A stretch of DNA of 64,000 bases from Rhodosalinus sp046542825 (GCF_046542825.1 NZ_JBKHAQ010000001.1:33077-97076); one strand, 5' to 3'. Numbered from the stretch's first letter, positions 35,592-47,487 are shown. The notes: generated by a model from the sequence alone, not told the origin. Program-made: numbers and translations.

Positions 35592-35684
35592 TCCGCCGGA
35601 GCGGCGCGGATCGCCTTTGTGCGGCGCGTCGTCGCGAGCGAATGGCGCCGTGTCGTCCCCGTTTCGGCGCCGGAGCGCATTTTC

Positions 35685-36698
35685 ATGTCCGACCCTCTGA
35701 CCCGCCTTCTGGATCAGCGCGAGTGGCTTCTGGCCGACGGCGCCACCGGCACCACGCTCTTCAACATGGGGCTGATGTCCGGCGACGCGCCGGAGCTCTG
35801 GAACGTCGATCACCCCGACCGGATCCGTGCCCTCTATCGCGGGGCGGTGAAGGCGGGCAGCGACCTGTTCCTCACGAACTCCTTCGGCGGCAACGCCTCG
35901 CGGCTCAAGCTGCACGCGGCGCAGGACCGGGTGTTCGAGCTCAACCGCGCCGCCGCCGAACTGGGCCGCGAGGTGGCCGATGCGGCGGGCCGTCCCGTCG
36001 TGGTGGCGGGCTCCGTCGGCCCCACGGGCGACATCATGGAACCGGTGGGCAGCCTGAGCCACGCCGAGGCGGTCGAGATGTTCCACGAGCAGGCAGAGGG
36101 GCTGAAGGCGGGTGGCGTGGATATCCTGTGGCTGGAGACGATCTCGGCGCCCGAGGAATACCGCGCGGCGGCAGAGGCCTTCGCGCGGGCAGCGATGCCG
36201 TGGTGTGGGACGATGAGCTTCGACACCGCCGGGCGCACGATGATGGGCGTCACCGCGCCGGCGATGGCGGAGCTGGTCGAGAGCCTGCCCAATCCGCCCA
36301 TCGCCTTCGGCGCGAACTGCGGCACCGGCGCGGCCGACCTGTTGCGCACCGTGCTGGGTTTCGCCGAGGCGGGCCCGACGCGCCCGCTGATCGCCAAGGG
36401 CAACGCCGGCATCCCGAAATACGTGGACGGGCATATCCACTACGACGGGACGCCCGCCCTGATGGCCGATTATGCCGTGCTCGCGCGCGACGCGGGCGCG
36501 CGGATCATCGGCGGCTGCTGCGGCACCCAGCCCGAACACCTCAGGCGGATGCGCGAGGCGCTGGAGACCCGGCCAAAGGGGCCGCGCCCGACGCTCGAGC
36601 AGATCGTGGCGGCGCTGGGCGACTTTTCCTCCGTCTCCGACGGCACGGGCGCGGACGCGGGGACCGAGCGCCGCAGCCGCCGCCGGCGCCGCGGCTGA
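35685..36698 (+). CDS. Homocysteine S-methyltransferase domain protein (betaine-homocysteine methyltransferase type)
   Basis: A 337-residue TIM-barrel methyltransferase with the zinc-binding cysteines in GANCGTG and IIGGCCGTQP, and the N-terminal LLADGATGTTLFNMGL. In Rhodobacterales such proteins are one module of a split cobalamin-dependent methionine synthase, the B12 module being a separate protein; that matches the corrinoid gene 1.3 kb downstream. An alternative is direct use of betaine. The ATG at 35685 was chosen because the upstream extension is not conserved-looking. The C-terminus ends in an Arg-rich tail. Confidence 0.88.
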   Translation: MSDPLTRLLDQREWLLADGATGTTLFNMGLMSGDAPELWNVDHPDRIRALYRGAVKAGSDLFLTNSFGGNASRLKLHAAQDRVFELNRAAAELGREVADAAGRPVVVAGSVGPTGDIMEPVGSLSHAEAVEMFHEQAEGLKAGGVDILWLETISAPEEYRAAAEAFARAAMPWCGTMSFDTAGRTMMGVTAPAMAELVESLPNPPIAFGANCGTGAADLLRTVLGFAEAGPTRPLIAKGNAGIPKYVDGHIHYDGTPALMADYAVLARDAGARIIGGCCGTQPEHLRRMREALETRPKGPRPTLEQIVAALGDFSSVSDGTGADAGTERRSRRRRRG

Positions 36699-36701
36699 CC
36701 C

Positions 36702-37802
36702 TCAGAACAGCCGCAACTGGTCCGGCCCGCCGGTGAGCGGCGCGAAACGGTCGGTCCGCAGCGGCGGCAGGGGCCCTGCCAGCCCCACGCGCTTCGCGGC
36801 ACGCGCGAATCGCTGCGCGATCATCTGCGCGTGCAGTCCTTCGCCCCGCATCCGGTGCCCCCACTGCGGGTCGTAGTCGCGCCCGCCGTGCATCTCGCGC
36901 AGGCGGGCCATCACACGCGCCGCGCGGTCAGGCCGGTGTTCGGCCAGCCACTCCTGCCAGAGCTCCGAGACCTCGCGCGGCAGGCGCAGCATCACCCAGC
37001 TTGCCGCCACCGCGCCGGCCTTCGCCGCCTCCGACAGGATCTTTTCGACCTCGTGATCGGTCAGGCCCGGCACGATCGGCGAGACCATGACGCGCACCGG
37101 CACGCCCGCGTCCGACAGCCGCCGGATCGCCGCCAGCCGCCGCGCGGGCGAGGGCGCGCGCGGCTCCATCCGCCGGGCAAGGTCGGGGTCCAGCGTGGTG
37201 ACCGAGAACCCCACCCGCGCGATCCCCTGCGCCGCCATCCGCGACAGGATGTCTGTGTCGCGCTCCACCAGCGCGCCCTTGGTCACCACGCCCACAGGGT
37301 GGGCCGCCGCCTCCAGCACCTCGAGGCAGGCGCGGGTCAGCCGCCGTTCGCGCTCCACCGGCTGATAGGGGTCGGTCGCGGTGCCCAGCGCCAGGGCCGC
37401 GGGCCGGTAGCGCGGGTTGCCCAGTTCCTTCGTCAGCACCTCGGCGATGTTGGGCCGGGCCACCAGCCGCGTCTCGAAATCCAGCCCCGGCGACAGGCCC
37501 AGATAGGCATGAGTGGGCCGCGCGAAGCAGTAGATGCAGCCATGCTCGCAGCCCCGGTAGGGATTGAGCGAGCGGTCGAAGGGCACGTCGGGCGAGGTGT
37601 TGCGCGCAATCGCGCTTTGCACCCGTTCTTCCGTGACCTGTGTGCGGAGCGGAGGCAGGGGGTCGTCCAGCGTGCCCCAGCCGTCGTCAACGATCTCGCG
37701 CGACGGCTCGAAGCGGCCGGGCCGTGCGCTGATGGCGCCGCGTCCGCGGCGGCGGCCCGGATCGATCCGGTCGGATGAGGCCGTGTTGCACGCGCGGGTC
37801 AT
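36702..37802 (-). CDS. PA0069-type radical SAM protein (COG1533, SplB-like)
   Basis: A 366-residue radical S-adenosylmethionine protein with the cluster motif CEHGCIYC in RGCEHGCIYCFARPTHAYLG. It continues with the TATDPYQPVERERRLTRACLE region of COG1533, a group loosely related to spore photoproduct lyase. Substrate unknown. Starts are possible at 37802, 37820 and 37868. I chose 37802 because a LexA-type box at 37815-37829 would otherwise lie inside the coding region. The gene is divergent from the corrinoid protein gene and 3 bp from the methyltransferase stop. Confidence 0.88.
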   Translation of the reverse strand: MTRACNTASSDRIDPGRRRGRGAISARPGRFEPSREIVDDGWGTLDDPLPPLRTQVTEERVQSAIARNTSPDVPFDRSLNPYRGCEHGCIYCFARPTHAYLGLSPGLDFETRLVARPNIAEVLTKELGNPRYRPAALALGTATDPYQPVERERRLTRACLEVLEAAAHPVGVVTKGALVERDTDILSRMAAQGIARVGFSVTTLDPDLARRMEPRAPSPARRLAAIRRLSDAGVPVRVMVSPIVPGLTDHEVEKILSEAAKAGAVAASWVMLRLPREVSELWQEWLAEHRPDRAARVMARLREMHGGRDYDPQWGHRMRGEGLHAQMIAQRFARAAKRVGLAGPLPPLRTDRFAPLTGGPDQLRLF

Positions 37803-37814
37803 TTCCGAAGACTG

Positions 37815-37829
37815 GAACATAACACGAAC
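37815..37829 (-). promoter_or_regulatory. LexA (SOS) box upstream of the radical SAM gene
   Basis: On the minus strand the sequence is GTTC-GTGTTAT-GTTC, a perfect match to the alphaproteobacterial LexA site GTTC-N7-GTTC. It ends 13 bp before the chosen start at 37802, in a locally AT-rich promoter region. Confidence 0.75.
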
Positions 37830-37999
37830 AAATGCAATCGCTGCGACAGCTCGCCCGCACTGCGTCACAATTTCGCACCGCGTCGGCTTCGGCAGCGCGA
37901 GTGTCGCGAAACGCCAAGAGCATCTTTCGCATTTCTCCCAAACACGCCCGGACAGGCGCCCGCGGCAGAGGCGGCGGGTGCGACCCAGGGAAGCGCGCC

Positions 38000-38704
<705 letters not shown>

Positions 38705-38727
38705 ACGCCGCCGCAAGGCCGCAAGGG

Positions 38728-39378
38728 ATGAATGCGAACGCACCCGACGACCAGATCCTGACGCAGGCGGGTCTCCCGCCCGCCCGCATGGGGCGCATCC
38801 TGCTGATCGCCTGTGGCGCGCTGGCCCGAGAGATCCTTGCCCTGCGCGATGCGAACGGCTGGACACACCTGGATCTGCACTGTCTTCCGGCGATCCTGCA
38901 CAATCACCCCGAGCGCATACCCGAGGCCGTGCGCGCGGCGGTGACGCAGCACGCGCCGGATTACGACCAGGTCCATGTCGTCTATGCCGACTGCGGCACC
39001 GGCGGCCGTCTGCAGGAGCTGTGCAACGACCTTGGCGTGGGCATGGTCGCCGGGCCGCACTGCTACGCCTTTTTCGAGGGCGTGGAGGCCTTCGCGCGAC
39101 GGGCGGAGGAGGAGTTCACTGCCTTCTACCTGACCGATTTCCTCGTCCGGCAGTTCGACGCCTTCGTCTGGAAGCCTCTCGGTCTCGACCGGCATCCGGA
39201 CCTGCGCGACGTCTATTTCGGCCACTACGAGAAGCTCGTCTATCAGGCGCAGACCGACGATCCCGCATTGACCGAAAAGGCGCGCGACTGCGCCGCGCGG
39301 CTGGGGCTGGCCTTCGAGCGGCGCGTCACGGGTTACGGGGATCTTGCGACCGCGCTTCGGACCTGGGCGGCGCGCTGA
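38728..39378 (+). CDS. DUF1638 family protein
   Basis: A 216-residue protein with the DUF1638 pattern. MGRILLIACGALAREILAL and LHCLPAILHNHPERIPEAV are early, VVYADCGTGG is in the middle, and PHCYAFFEG follows, with several conserved cysteines (in ACGAL, HCLP, DCGTGG and HCYAF). Members recur beside corrinoid methyltransferase genes, suggesting a role in corrinoid methyl transfer or reactivation, but no reaction is established. It is co-directional with the corrinoid protein gene. Confidence 0.9.
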   Translation: MNANAPDDQILTQAGLPPARMGRILLIACGALAREILALRDANGWTHLDLHCLPAILHNHPERIPEAVRAAVTQHAPDYDQVHVVYADCGTGGRLQELCNDLGVGMVAGPHCYAFFEGVEAFARRAEEEFTAFYLTDFLVRQFDAFVWKPLGLDRHPDLRDVYFGHYEKLVYQAQTDDPALTEKARDCAARLGLAFERRVTGYGDLATALRTWAAR

Positions 39379-39450
39379 GGCGGCGGATCGCCGGAGCGCG
39401 GTGGGCGCCCGCCCTGCGCCCGTCGCGATCTGTCCTTCCTGCAAGGTGCA

Positions 39451-39477
39451 GCAGGGGAAGCCCGCGGGCCCCCCTGC
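39451..39477. terminator. Hairpin between convergent DUF1638 and sufE genes
   Basis: Arms GCAGGGG (39451-39457) and CCCCTGC (39471-39477), with an inner GCCC/GGGC pairing in the loop, end 8 bp beyond the sufE stop. There is no T-run. Possible bidirectional 3' end structure. Confidence 0.35.
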
Positions 39478-39484
39478 CGGAAGA

Positions 39485-39904
39485 TCAGGCGCTGGCCTTG
39501 GCCTCGGCGGCGTATTGGCGGATGCGCTCGATCATCGCGCGCAATCCGTTCGACCGCTGCGCCGAGAGATGATCGTGCAGCGCGAGCCGGCCCAGTTCGG
39601 CGCGCGCATCGACGGACAGCACCTCGTCGAGCGTGAGCCCGTCATAGAGCCGGTGCAGGAGCGCGATCAGCCCGCGCACGATCATCGCGTCGCTGTCGCC
39701 CTCGAAATGAAACCGCCCGCCTTCGATCCGGGGGTGCAGCCAGACCTGGCTGGCGCAGCCCTCGACCTTGGTCGCGGGCACCTTGAGCGCGTCGTCCAGC
39801 GGCGCCATCGCCTTGCCTTCCTCGATCACCAGGCGATAGCGATCCTCCCAGTCGTCGAGGAACCCGAAATCCTCCACGATCTCTTCGAAGGCTTCGTTTG
39901 CCAT
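39485..39904 (-). CDS. sufE: Cysteine desulfuration protein SufE
   Basis: Accepts sulfur from the cysteine desulfurase SufS and passes it on for Fe-S cluster assembly. The 139-residue protein has the acceptor cysteine in KVEGCASQVWLHP and the FEGDSDAMIVRGLIALL region. It is a single gene here; other suf genes are not in the window. Confidence 0.95.
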   Translation of the reverse strand: MANEAFEEIVEDFGFLDDWEDRYRLVIEEGKAMAPLDDALKVPATKVEGCASQVWLHPRIEGGRFHFEGDSDAMIVRGLIALLHRLYDGLTLDEVLSVDARAELGRLALHDHLSAQRSNGLRAMIERIRQYAAEAKASA

Positions 39905-40055
39905 GCCCGTGCCGCTCCTGTCGTTCGTGCTGCCGCATCTGCCTTGTCATGGCAGACCTAGGCGCCACGGCGCACCGAATCCAGCCCGGCTTGACGCTTT
40001 TCAAGGGCCGGGCGATGCGGTAACCCGATAGGCGACCGGGCAAGGGGGACGGGCC

Positions 40056-40553
40056 ATGCGCGCATCGGTGACGGGGCTTCTGGCGGTGACCCTCGTGGTC
40101 GCGGGTTGCGCGACGATCCGCGACTCCCGTCTCAATCCCGGCAACTGGTTCGGCCCGAGCCGGGAGGTGGTCGTGACCGAACCCGATGGCAATCCGCTGA
40201 TCCCGCGGCGCAGCGCGCTTTCCCGGCCCGAGCAGGCCTACGAGGGGCGGCCGATCGACCGGATCACCGATCTGACGATCGAGCCTCTGCCGGGCGGTGC
40301 CGTGCTGCGTGCCTCCGGGGTGGCCGCCCGGCAGGGGCCCTACGCGGTGCAGCTCACCCCTGTGGAAGAGGCCTCCACCGACGAAGTGCTCGTCTTCACC
40401 TTCGACCGTCTGCTGCCGGGCAGGAACACGCCCGTCGGCCCCGAACGGACGCGCGTGGCGGAGGTGGCCACCCGTCTGAGCGACCTCGATCTTGAAGGTG
40501 TGCGCATGATCCGTGTGGAGGCCGCGCGCAACGCCAGGGAACTCAGGCGCTGA
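40056..40553 (+). CDS. Predicted lipoprotein
   Basis: A 165-residue exported protein with a lipoprotein signal peptide (MRASVTGLLAVTLVVAGC), lipidated Cys18. The mature part is small and soluble with no family I can name; the segment RIEVEPLPGG-like RITDLTIEPLPGGAVLRASG starts a beta-rich half. It may be anchored to the outer membrane. It is convergent with rnd (7 bp apart) and divergent from sufE. Confidence 0.75.
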   Translation: MRASVTGLLAVTLVVAGCATIRDSRLNPGNWFGPSREVVVTEPDGNPLIPRRSALSRPEQAYEGRPIDRITDLTIEPLPGGAVLRASGVAARQGPYAVQLTPVEEASTDEVLVFTFDRLLPGRNTPVGPERTRVAEVATRLSDLDLEGVRMIRVEAARNARELRR

Positions 40554-40560
40554 ACCGCGC

Positions 40561-41754
40561 TCAGTCGATCGGCACGACCTCGACATTGCGCCCCTTGGCG
40601 GCGAGCGCGATCCGCCCCTCGCACAGCCTGAGCGCATCCTCGCCAAAGACCTCCCGCCGCCAGCCCGTCAGCGCCGGCAGATCGCGTTCGCCCGCGGCGA
40701 TGGCATCCAGATCGGCGGCCTGCGCGATGAGCTTCGAGGCGACGCCTGCGCTTTCGGTCTTTGCCTTGAGAAGCACACGCAGCAGATCCGCGAGCGCAGG
40801 GTTGGGCTGACCCCTGTCGCGCGCCCGCTCGACGCGCGGCAGATCCTCCTCGGGGCAGTCGAGTCCGGCCTTGACGGCGGCCAGGATGCCTTCGGCGATG
40901 TCGCCCTTGCGCGCCTCGCGCAACAGCAGGCGCGAGCGCGAGAGCTCCGACATGTCGCGCGGCCTGGTGGAGGCCAGTTCGAGCAGCGCATCGTCCTTGA
41001 AGACGCGGTTGCGCGGGATGTCACGCGCCTGCGCATAAGATTCGCGGAAGCGCGCGAGTTCGCGCACGATGGCGAGAAACCGGGGCTGATCGTTGCGCGT
41101 GCGGATACGCTTCCAGGCGTCCTCGGGGTGTGACTCGTAGGTTTCGGGCGCGGTGAGCGCCGCGATTTCCTCGGCGACCCAGCGATCGCGCCCCGTCTCG
41201 GCCAGCCGCGCCGCGAGATGCTCGTAGATGTCGCGCAGATGCGTGACATCGGCCAGGGCATAGGCTTTCTGGGCCTCCGACAGCGGTCGGCGCGACCAGT
41301 CGGTGAAGCGCGATGTCTTGTCGAGGCCGGCCTTCGCGATCCGCTTGACCAGCGTCTCGTAGCCCACCTGTTCGCCGAAGCCGCAGACCATCGCCGCCAC
41401 CTGCGTGTCGAAGAGCGGCGTCGGGATCACGCCGGCATCAACATAGAAGATCTCGAGATCCTGCCGGGCGGCGTGAAAGACCTTTACGGTGCTTTCGTCG
41501 CGGAAGAGGTCGTAGAGCGGCGCAAGGTCCAGATCGCCCTCGATCGGATCGACCAGAACCGCAGTGTCCTCGCCACTCCCCGGGATCGCCATCTGCAGCA
41601 GGCAGAGTTTCGAATAGTAGCTGCGCTCGCGCATGAACTCGGTGTCGACCGTGACGTAGGGCGCTGCCTGCGCGCGGCGGCAAAAGGCGGCCAACGCCTG
41701 GGTGTCGGTGATCACCGGGATGGAAACGGCTTCGCCGGAAGAACGGGACCTCAT
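40561..41754 (-). CDS. rnd: Ribonuclease D
   Basis: 3'-5' exoribonuclease of the DEDD family acting in tRNA 3' maturation. The 397-residue protein has ExoI DTE (Asp37, Glu39), ExoII around FHAARQDLEIFY, and ExoIII in YALADVTHLRDIYEHL. HRDC-type helical regions (RDIPRNRVFKDDALLELA) follow. The ATG at 41754 is the only suitable start near the conserved SIPVITDTQALAAFC. Confidence 0.95.
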   Translation of the reverse strand: MRSRSSGEAVSIPVITDTQALAAFCRRAQAAPYVTVDTEFMRERSYYSKLCLLQMAIPGSGEDTAVLVDPIEGDLDLAPLYDLFRDESTVKVFHAARQDLEIFYVDAGVIPTPLFDTQVAAMVCGFGEQVGYETLVKRIAKAGLDKTSRFTDWSRRPLSEAQKAYALADVTHLRDIYEHLAARLAETGRDRWVAEEIAALTAPETYESHPEDAWKRIRTRNDQPRFLAIVRELARFRESYAQARDIPRNRVFKDDALLELASTRPRDMSELSRSRLLLREARKGDIAEGILAAVKAGLDCPEEDLPRVERARDRGQPNPALADLLRVLLKAKTESAGVASKLIAQAADLDAIAAGERDLPALTGWRREVFGEDALRLCEGRIALAAKGRNVEVVPID

Positions 41755-41839
41755 GCCGCGGGGAGATAGGCAAGACGGGCAGGAAAGGAAAGGGAAATCG
41801 CCGCGAATTGGAATGGTCACCGGAGTCGCCGTTTCCGAT

Positions 41840-41992
41840 GTAGCCTGCCGGCTGCCCGGTGTCTTCCAGCACCGTCAGGCGCGTGCGGTGGGCATGGCGC
41901 GCGGCAAGGACCCACGGGGAGGCAAGGCTGACAACCGGGTCATGGGCGCCATGCACCAGATGCACCGCCACTCCCGATCCTTCCACCAGCGC
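41840..41992 (-). pseudogene. Remnant of an alpha/beta hydrolase gene
   Basis: One minus-strand frame encodes about 50 residues that look like the C-terminal part of an alpha/beta hydrolase: VAVHLVHGAHDPVVSLASP followed by a TRLTVLEDTG strand where the catalytic His would follow. No start codon, nucleophile elbow or continuous upstream frame exists. The rest of the 41755-42374 gap (about 620 bp between rnd and ureG) holds no recognisable gene and may be the decayed remainder. Confidence 0.4.
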
Positions 41993-42374
41993 CGGCCCGT
42001 CGCGCACCCTCCGGTGGCCCCTTTGGTCTTGCACGCGGCGTGTCCCGGTCGGAGATGCGGATGGCCGAGATCCCGGGAGCCTGCGCCGGGCCGGGCCGAT
42101 GCTCTGCCGTGACCCGCATCGGGGCAGGCCACAGCCGGACCAGCGCGGCCTGCCCCCGCAGCGCGTCGCGGCAAGAATCGCCCTGATCTGGGTTCACACG
42201 GTCGCAACCGACAAAGACAGCCCGGCAGACAGCCGCGAGGCGCTTGTGACCCTTGCGCATACGGTCAACGCGATCACAGGTTGAAACGACCTGCTGACCG
42301 TCGCAGCGAAGCTGCCCGAGGGGCGCGCGGGCCTGGAGCGAGCCCTGACCGCGGACAGGCCACAGCGACGCGGA

Positions 42375-43003
<629 letters not shown>

Positions 43004-43007
<4 letters not shown>

Positions 43008-43654
43008 GAGCGAAAGAGCCTCGGTTGCAGGGTTTCATGGCGCATGGCGGCGATGTCGGCCGCCCATGCGGCGGAGGACAGGTCGTCCCGCGCAAGCGCC
43101 TGTGCATCGTCGGCCAGGCGCGCGCAGAGCGGTGCCAGCCGGGCGACCGCGCCCTGCGCCTCGGTCTGGCCCAGCGGCACCAGGCGCTGCGCGGCGGAGG
43201 CGAGACTGGCCGCGACCGCGTGGAGGTAGAGCGCAAGCGTGTCGCAAAGCGGCAGGCCCGTGAGTGCCGCGGCACGGCCCACCGCGACCGGGTGGGCGAG
43301 CGGCGGAAGGTCGAGGCCCCAGACGGCGGCGGTGGTGCGGGCGAAGGCCGCGCCCTGCTCCACCGTCTCGGCCTGACGTTCGGCCGAGGGGGCGAAGGCG
43401 CGCGCCTCGGTGTCGAGCGCGGCGATCTCGTCCGCAGACCCGGCGCGCCAGGCTTCGGCCAGCAGCACCGCGTCGGCACGGGCGAGGCCGTGTTCGAGGA
43501 CGTCCGCCAGCCAGACGGCGAAGCTTTCCGCGTCGGTCACGCGCCCCTCGGCCACCTCGGTCTCCAGCCCGTGCGACCAGGCGAAGCCGCCGGTCGGATA
43601 GGCAGGCGACAGCCATTGCGCGAGCGTCAGGCGGGCGTCAGTGGCTGTGGTCAT
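43004..43654 (-). CDS. ureF: Urease accessory protein UreF
   Basis: Adaptor linking UreG to the UreD-urease complex. The 216-residue helical protein begins LTLAQWLSPAYPTGGFAWSHGLE, the hallmark of UreF, and ends ETLQPRLFRS, the conserved C-terminus. Possible starts are 43672 and 43654; the latter keeps the overlap with ureE short (17 bp). It is coupled to ureG by a 4-bp overlap. Confidence 0.96.
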
Positions 43655-44087
43655 GGGTGCGTCCGTGGCCATAGGCGCCGCCCTCGGGGGTGAAGGGGGC
43701 CTCCACCTCGTGCAGGTCGGCCCCAAGCTTCTGCAGCATCTCCTGCAGGACATGGTCGCGGCGGATCAGCAGGCGGTCGGGCTCGACCTGACAGGGGGTG
43801 TGGCGGTTGCCGATGTGCCAGGCCAGCCGCGGCAGGTCGCCGCGGACCTCGCAGAGCGGCTCGGGCGCGGCGATCACCTCGATCAGCCGGCCGTCCGCCA
43901 GTTCCAGCGCATCGCCATGATCGAGCGAGACGGTCTGCGGCAGATCGACGAGGAAGGGGGCTCCCGCCCCGGTCTCCAGCCGCTTGCGGCGCAGGAAGCG
44001 CGCCTCGTAATCCAGCCGCACCCAGTCGGCGGGGCCGTGCCAGTGGCCCTTGCGGTGCAGGGTCTGCGCGATGGGAAGCTCGGTCAT
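43638..44087 (-). CDS. ureE: Urease accessory nickel-binding protein UreE
   Basis: Nickel metallochaperone. The 149-residue protein has the UreE pattern LDYEARFLRRKRLETGAGAP and the nickel-site region LAWHIGNRHTPCQVEPDRL. A short His-rich tail (HGRTHDHSH) could bind extra nickel. It lies 9 bp after ureC. Confidence 0.96.
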   Translation of the reverse strand: MTELPIAQTLHRKGHWHGPADWVRLDYEARFLRRKRLETGAGAPFLVDLPQTVSLDHGDALELADGRLIEVIAAPEPLCEVRGDLPRLAWHIGNRHTPCQVEPDRLLIRRDHVLQEMLQKLGADLHEVEAPFTPEGGAYGHGRTHDHSH

Positions 44088-44096
44088 CTTTCGCCC

Positions 44097-45806
<1,710 letters not shown>

Positions 45807-45856
45807 GAACGCTCCCTTTCTGGTGCGCGCCGCCCCGGCGGGGCGGCGCCGCGGTT

Positions 45857-46258
45857 TCAGTTCACCTCGCCGAAGAGGCGCAGATCCTCTGTCCGCTGCC
45901 GCGTCAGGCGCTCGCGGCAGGCGTAGACGAGCATCGGCATCATGCTGCCGCCCCAGGCCATGTGGCTTTCCGCGGCGCAGGCAAGATCGCGGAACTCGAT
46001 CCAGACCCGCTGGGCGCGGCGCAGATCCTCCTCGATGTCCACGGGCGCGTCGGCGGGCAGCGCCGACTGGATCGCCCGCGCCTCGTCGATGGCCAGCCTC
46101 CAGGCGAGGTTGAGGTCCTCGTCGGCCGCGCGCCAGGCCTGTTCCGCGCAATAGGTCATCTCGATCTGTGTCACCGTCTCGGCGCAGTTCACGTCCTGCG
46201 CCGCGGCAGGCGCGGCCAGCAGAAAAAGGGCAAGCGCGGCCTCAGACCTTGAAGGCAT
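45857..46258 (-). CDS. LprI-family (DUF1311) periplasmic protein
   Basis: A 133-residue exported protein with a signal peptide (ALALFLLAAPAAAQ) and the DUF1311 cysteine pattern: CAETVTQIEMTYCAEQAW, AACAAES-like LACAAESHMAWGG, and YACRERLTRQR. The family includes the lysozyme inhibitor LprI. It lies within the urease operon between the AhpD-like gene (17-bp overlap) and ureC. Function in this context unknown. Confidence 0.85.
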   Translation of the reverse strand: MPSRSEAALALFLLAAPAAAQDVNCAETVTQIEMTYCAEQAWRAADEDLNLAWRLAIDEARAIQSALPADAPVDIEEDLRRAQRVWIEFRDLACAAESHMAWGGSMMPMLVYACRERLTRQRTEDLRLFGEVN

Positions 46259-46637
46259 CGTCCACCTCGACTTGCATCGCGGTCACCAGCCCGTTGGTCT
46301 GCATGGCCATGCCGATCACGGCCAGAAGCTCGGCGTGCATCTCCTCGGTCATGCCCTTCGCCTTTGCCGCGGCAGTGTGGGAGTGGATGCAGTAGCTGCA
46401 GGAATTGGCGGTGGAGACGGCCAGATAGACCATCTCCTTCACCATCGGATCGAGCGCGCCGGGCGCCATCACCGTCTTCAGACGGTCCCAGGTCGCGCGC
46501 AGCTGCGCCGGATCGTGCGCCAGCGCGCGCCAGAAGTTGTTGACGTAGTCGGTCCCCCGCGCGGCGCGGATCTCCTCGAAGACCTCCACCGCCTCCGCCG
46601 TTAGCTCGTCGTCGGCCATCAGACGCACGGTCGCCAT
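46242..46637 (-). CDS. Carboxymuconolactone decarboxylase / AhpD-like protein
   Basis: A 131-residue small helical protein with the redox motif SCSYCIHSH of AhpD-type members of the carboxymuconolactone decarboxylase family. Such proteins act as peroxidase partners or decarboxylases. Its ATG overlaps the cyclase-family stop (ATGA), so the two are coupled. It is embedded in the urease operon without a known link to urease. Confidence 0.88.
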   Translation of the reverse strand: MATVRLMADDELTAEAVEVFEEIRAARGTDYVNNFWRALAHDPAQLRATWDRLKTVMAPGALDPMVKEMVYLAVSTANSCSYCIHSHTAAAKAKGMTEEMHAELLAVIGMAMQTNGLVTAMQVEVDDAFKV

Positions 46638-47458
46638 CAGACGAGCCCCATGATCCGTGCCGGGCCGCCGGTGCCGTTCCTGACCTTGGGCGCACCGACC
46701 ATGAGCGTCGCGCCGGTCTCGGGCATCCGGTCGAGCCCGGCGAGGCATTCGATCCCGTAGCGCCCCGCGGGGAGCCACGCATAATGCACCGCGAAGTCGG
46801 GCGACGGCCCGTGATCGAGCGACAGCGTGTCCACCGCGATCGCCGCCGCGTTCGTCTCGTCCAGCAGCATCTGCGCCGCTTCCACGTGGAAGCCGGGGAA
46901 ATGCATCGTGCCGGGGCGCGCCGAATCGGCGTTGCGGAAACCGTCGGTGCCCACCTTGTCCGCCCAGCCAGAGTTCATCGCCACGCAGGCCCCGTCGGGG
47001 ATATCGCCATTGCGCCCGATCCACGCCTGAAGGTCGTCGGGCGTGACCTGCGCGTCCGGGTTCTCGGCGGCCTTCGCGCGAATGTCGATCACGCAGAGCG
47101 GGCAGGCAAGATCCTCCACCGGGATCTCGGCCACCGAGCGTCCGTCGGCGCTGAAGTGCAGCGGCGCGTCGATGTGGGTGCCGGTGTGCTCGTTGATCGA
47201 GAGAACGTAGAGGTTGTAGCCGTCGCCCTCGAAATCGAACTGCTTGTCATAGCTGATGCCCGGCGAGCCGCCGAAGGTCGGAAACTCGGCCGACAGCTCG
47301 TGCGTCATGTCCACCACCTGTCGCGCGGGCTGCGCCAGAACCGGCCGGGGCGCGGCGCTCATGCCCGCAGCCGCGGCCGTCGCCGCCGCGCCGGCGAAAA
47401 AGCCGCGCCGGCTGAGCATCTTTTCCTTCACCGAGTTGACCACGCAAATGTCGCACAT
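46637..47458 (-). CDS. Tat-exported cyclase family (kynurenine formamidase-like) hydrolase
   Basis: A 273-residue metal-dependent hydrolase of the cyclase family. A twin-arginine signal (SRRGFFAGAAATAAAAGMSA) starts near residue 17, predicting folded export to the periplasm. The metal motif is NEHTGTHIDAPLHF, with further conserved VDTLSLDHGPS. Kynurenine formamidase is the best-known relative, but the substrate is unknown. It lies 29 bp after ureB and overlaps the AhpD-like gene, forming an inserted pair within the urease operon. Confidence 0.88.
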   Translation of the reverse strand: MCDICVVNSVKEKMLSRRGFFAGAAATAAAAGMSAAPRPVLAQPARQVVDMTHELSAEFPTFGGSPGISYDKQFDFEGDGYNLYVLSINEHTGTHIDAPLHFSADGRSVAEIPVEDLACPLCVIDIRAKAAENPDAQVTPDDLQAWIGRNGDIPDGACVAMNSGWADKVGTDGFRNADSARPGTMHFPGFHVEAAQMLLDETNAAAIAVDTLSLDHGPSPDFAVHYAWLPAGRYGIECLAGLDRMPETGATLMVGAPKVRNGTGGPARIMGLV

Positions 47459-47487
47459 CGGGTATCCCTCCCTGTTGCAATGGCTGC

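Noticed and set aside
37803..37868. Longer N-terminus of the radical SAM protein from 37868 or 37820
   Set aside because: It would place the LexA box inside the coding sequence, and the extra residues lack the family pattern.
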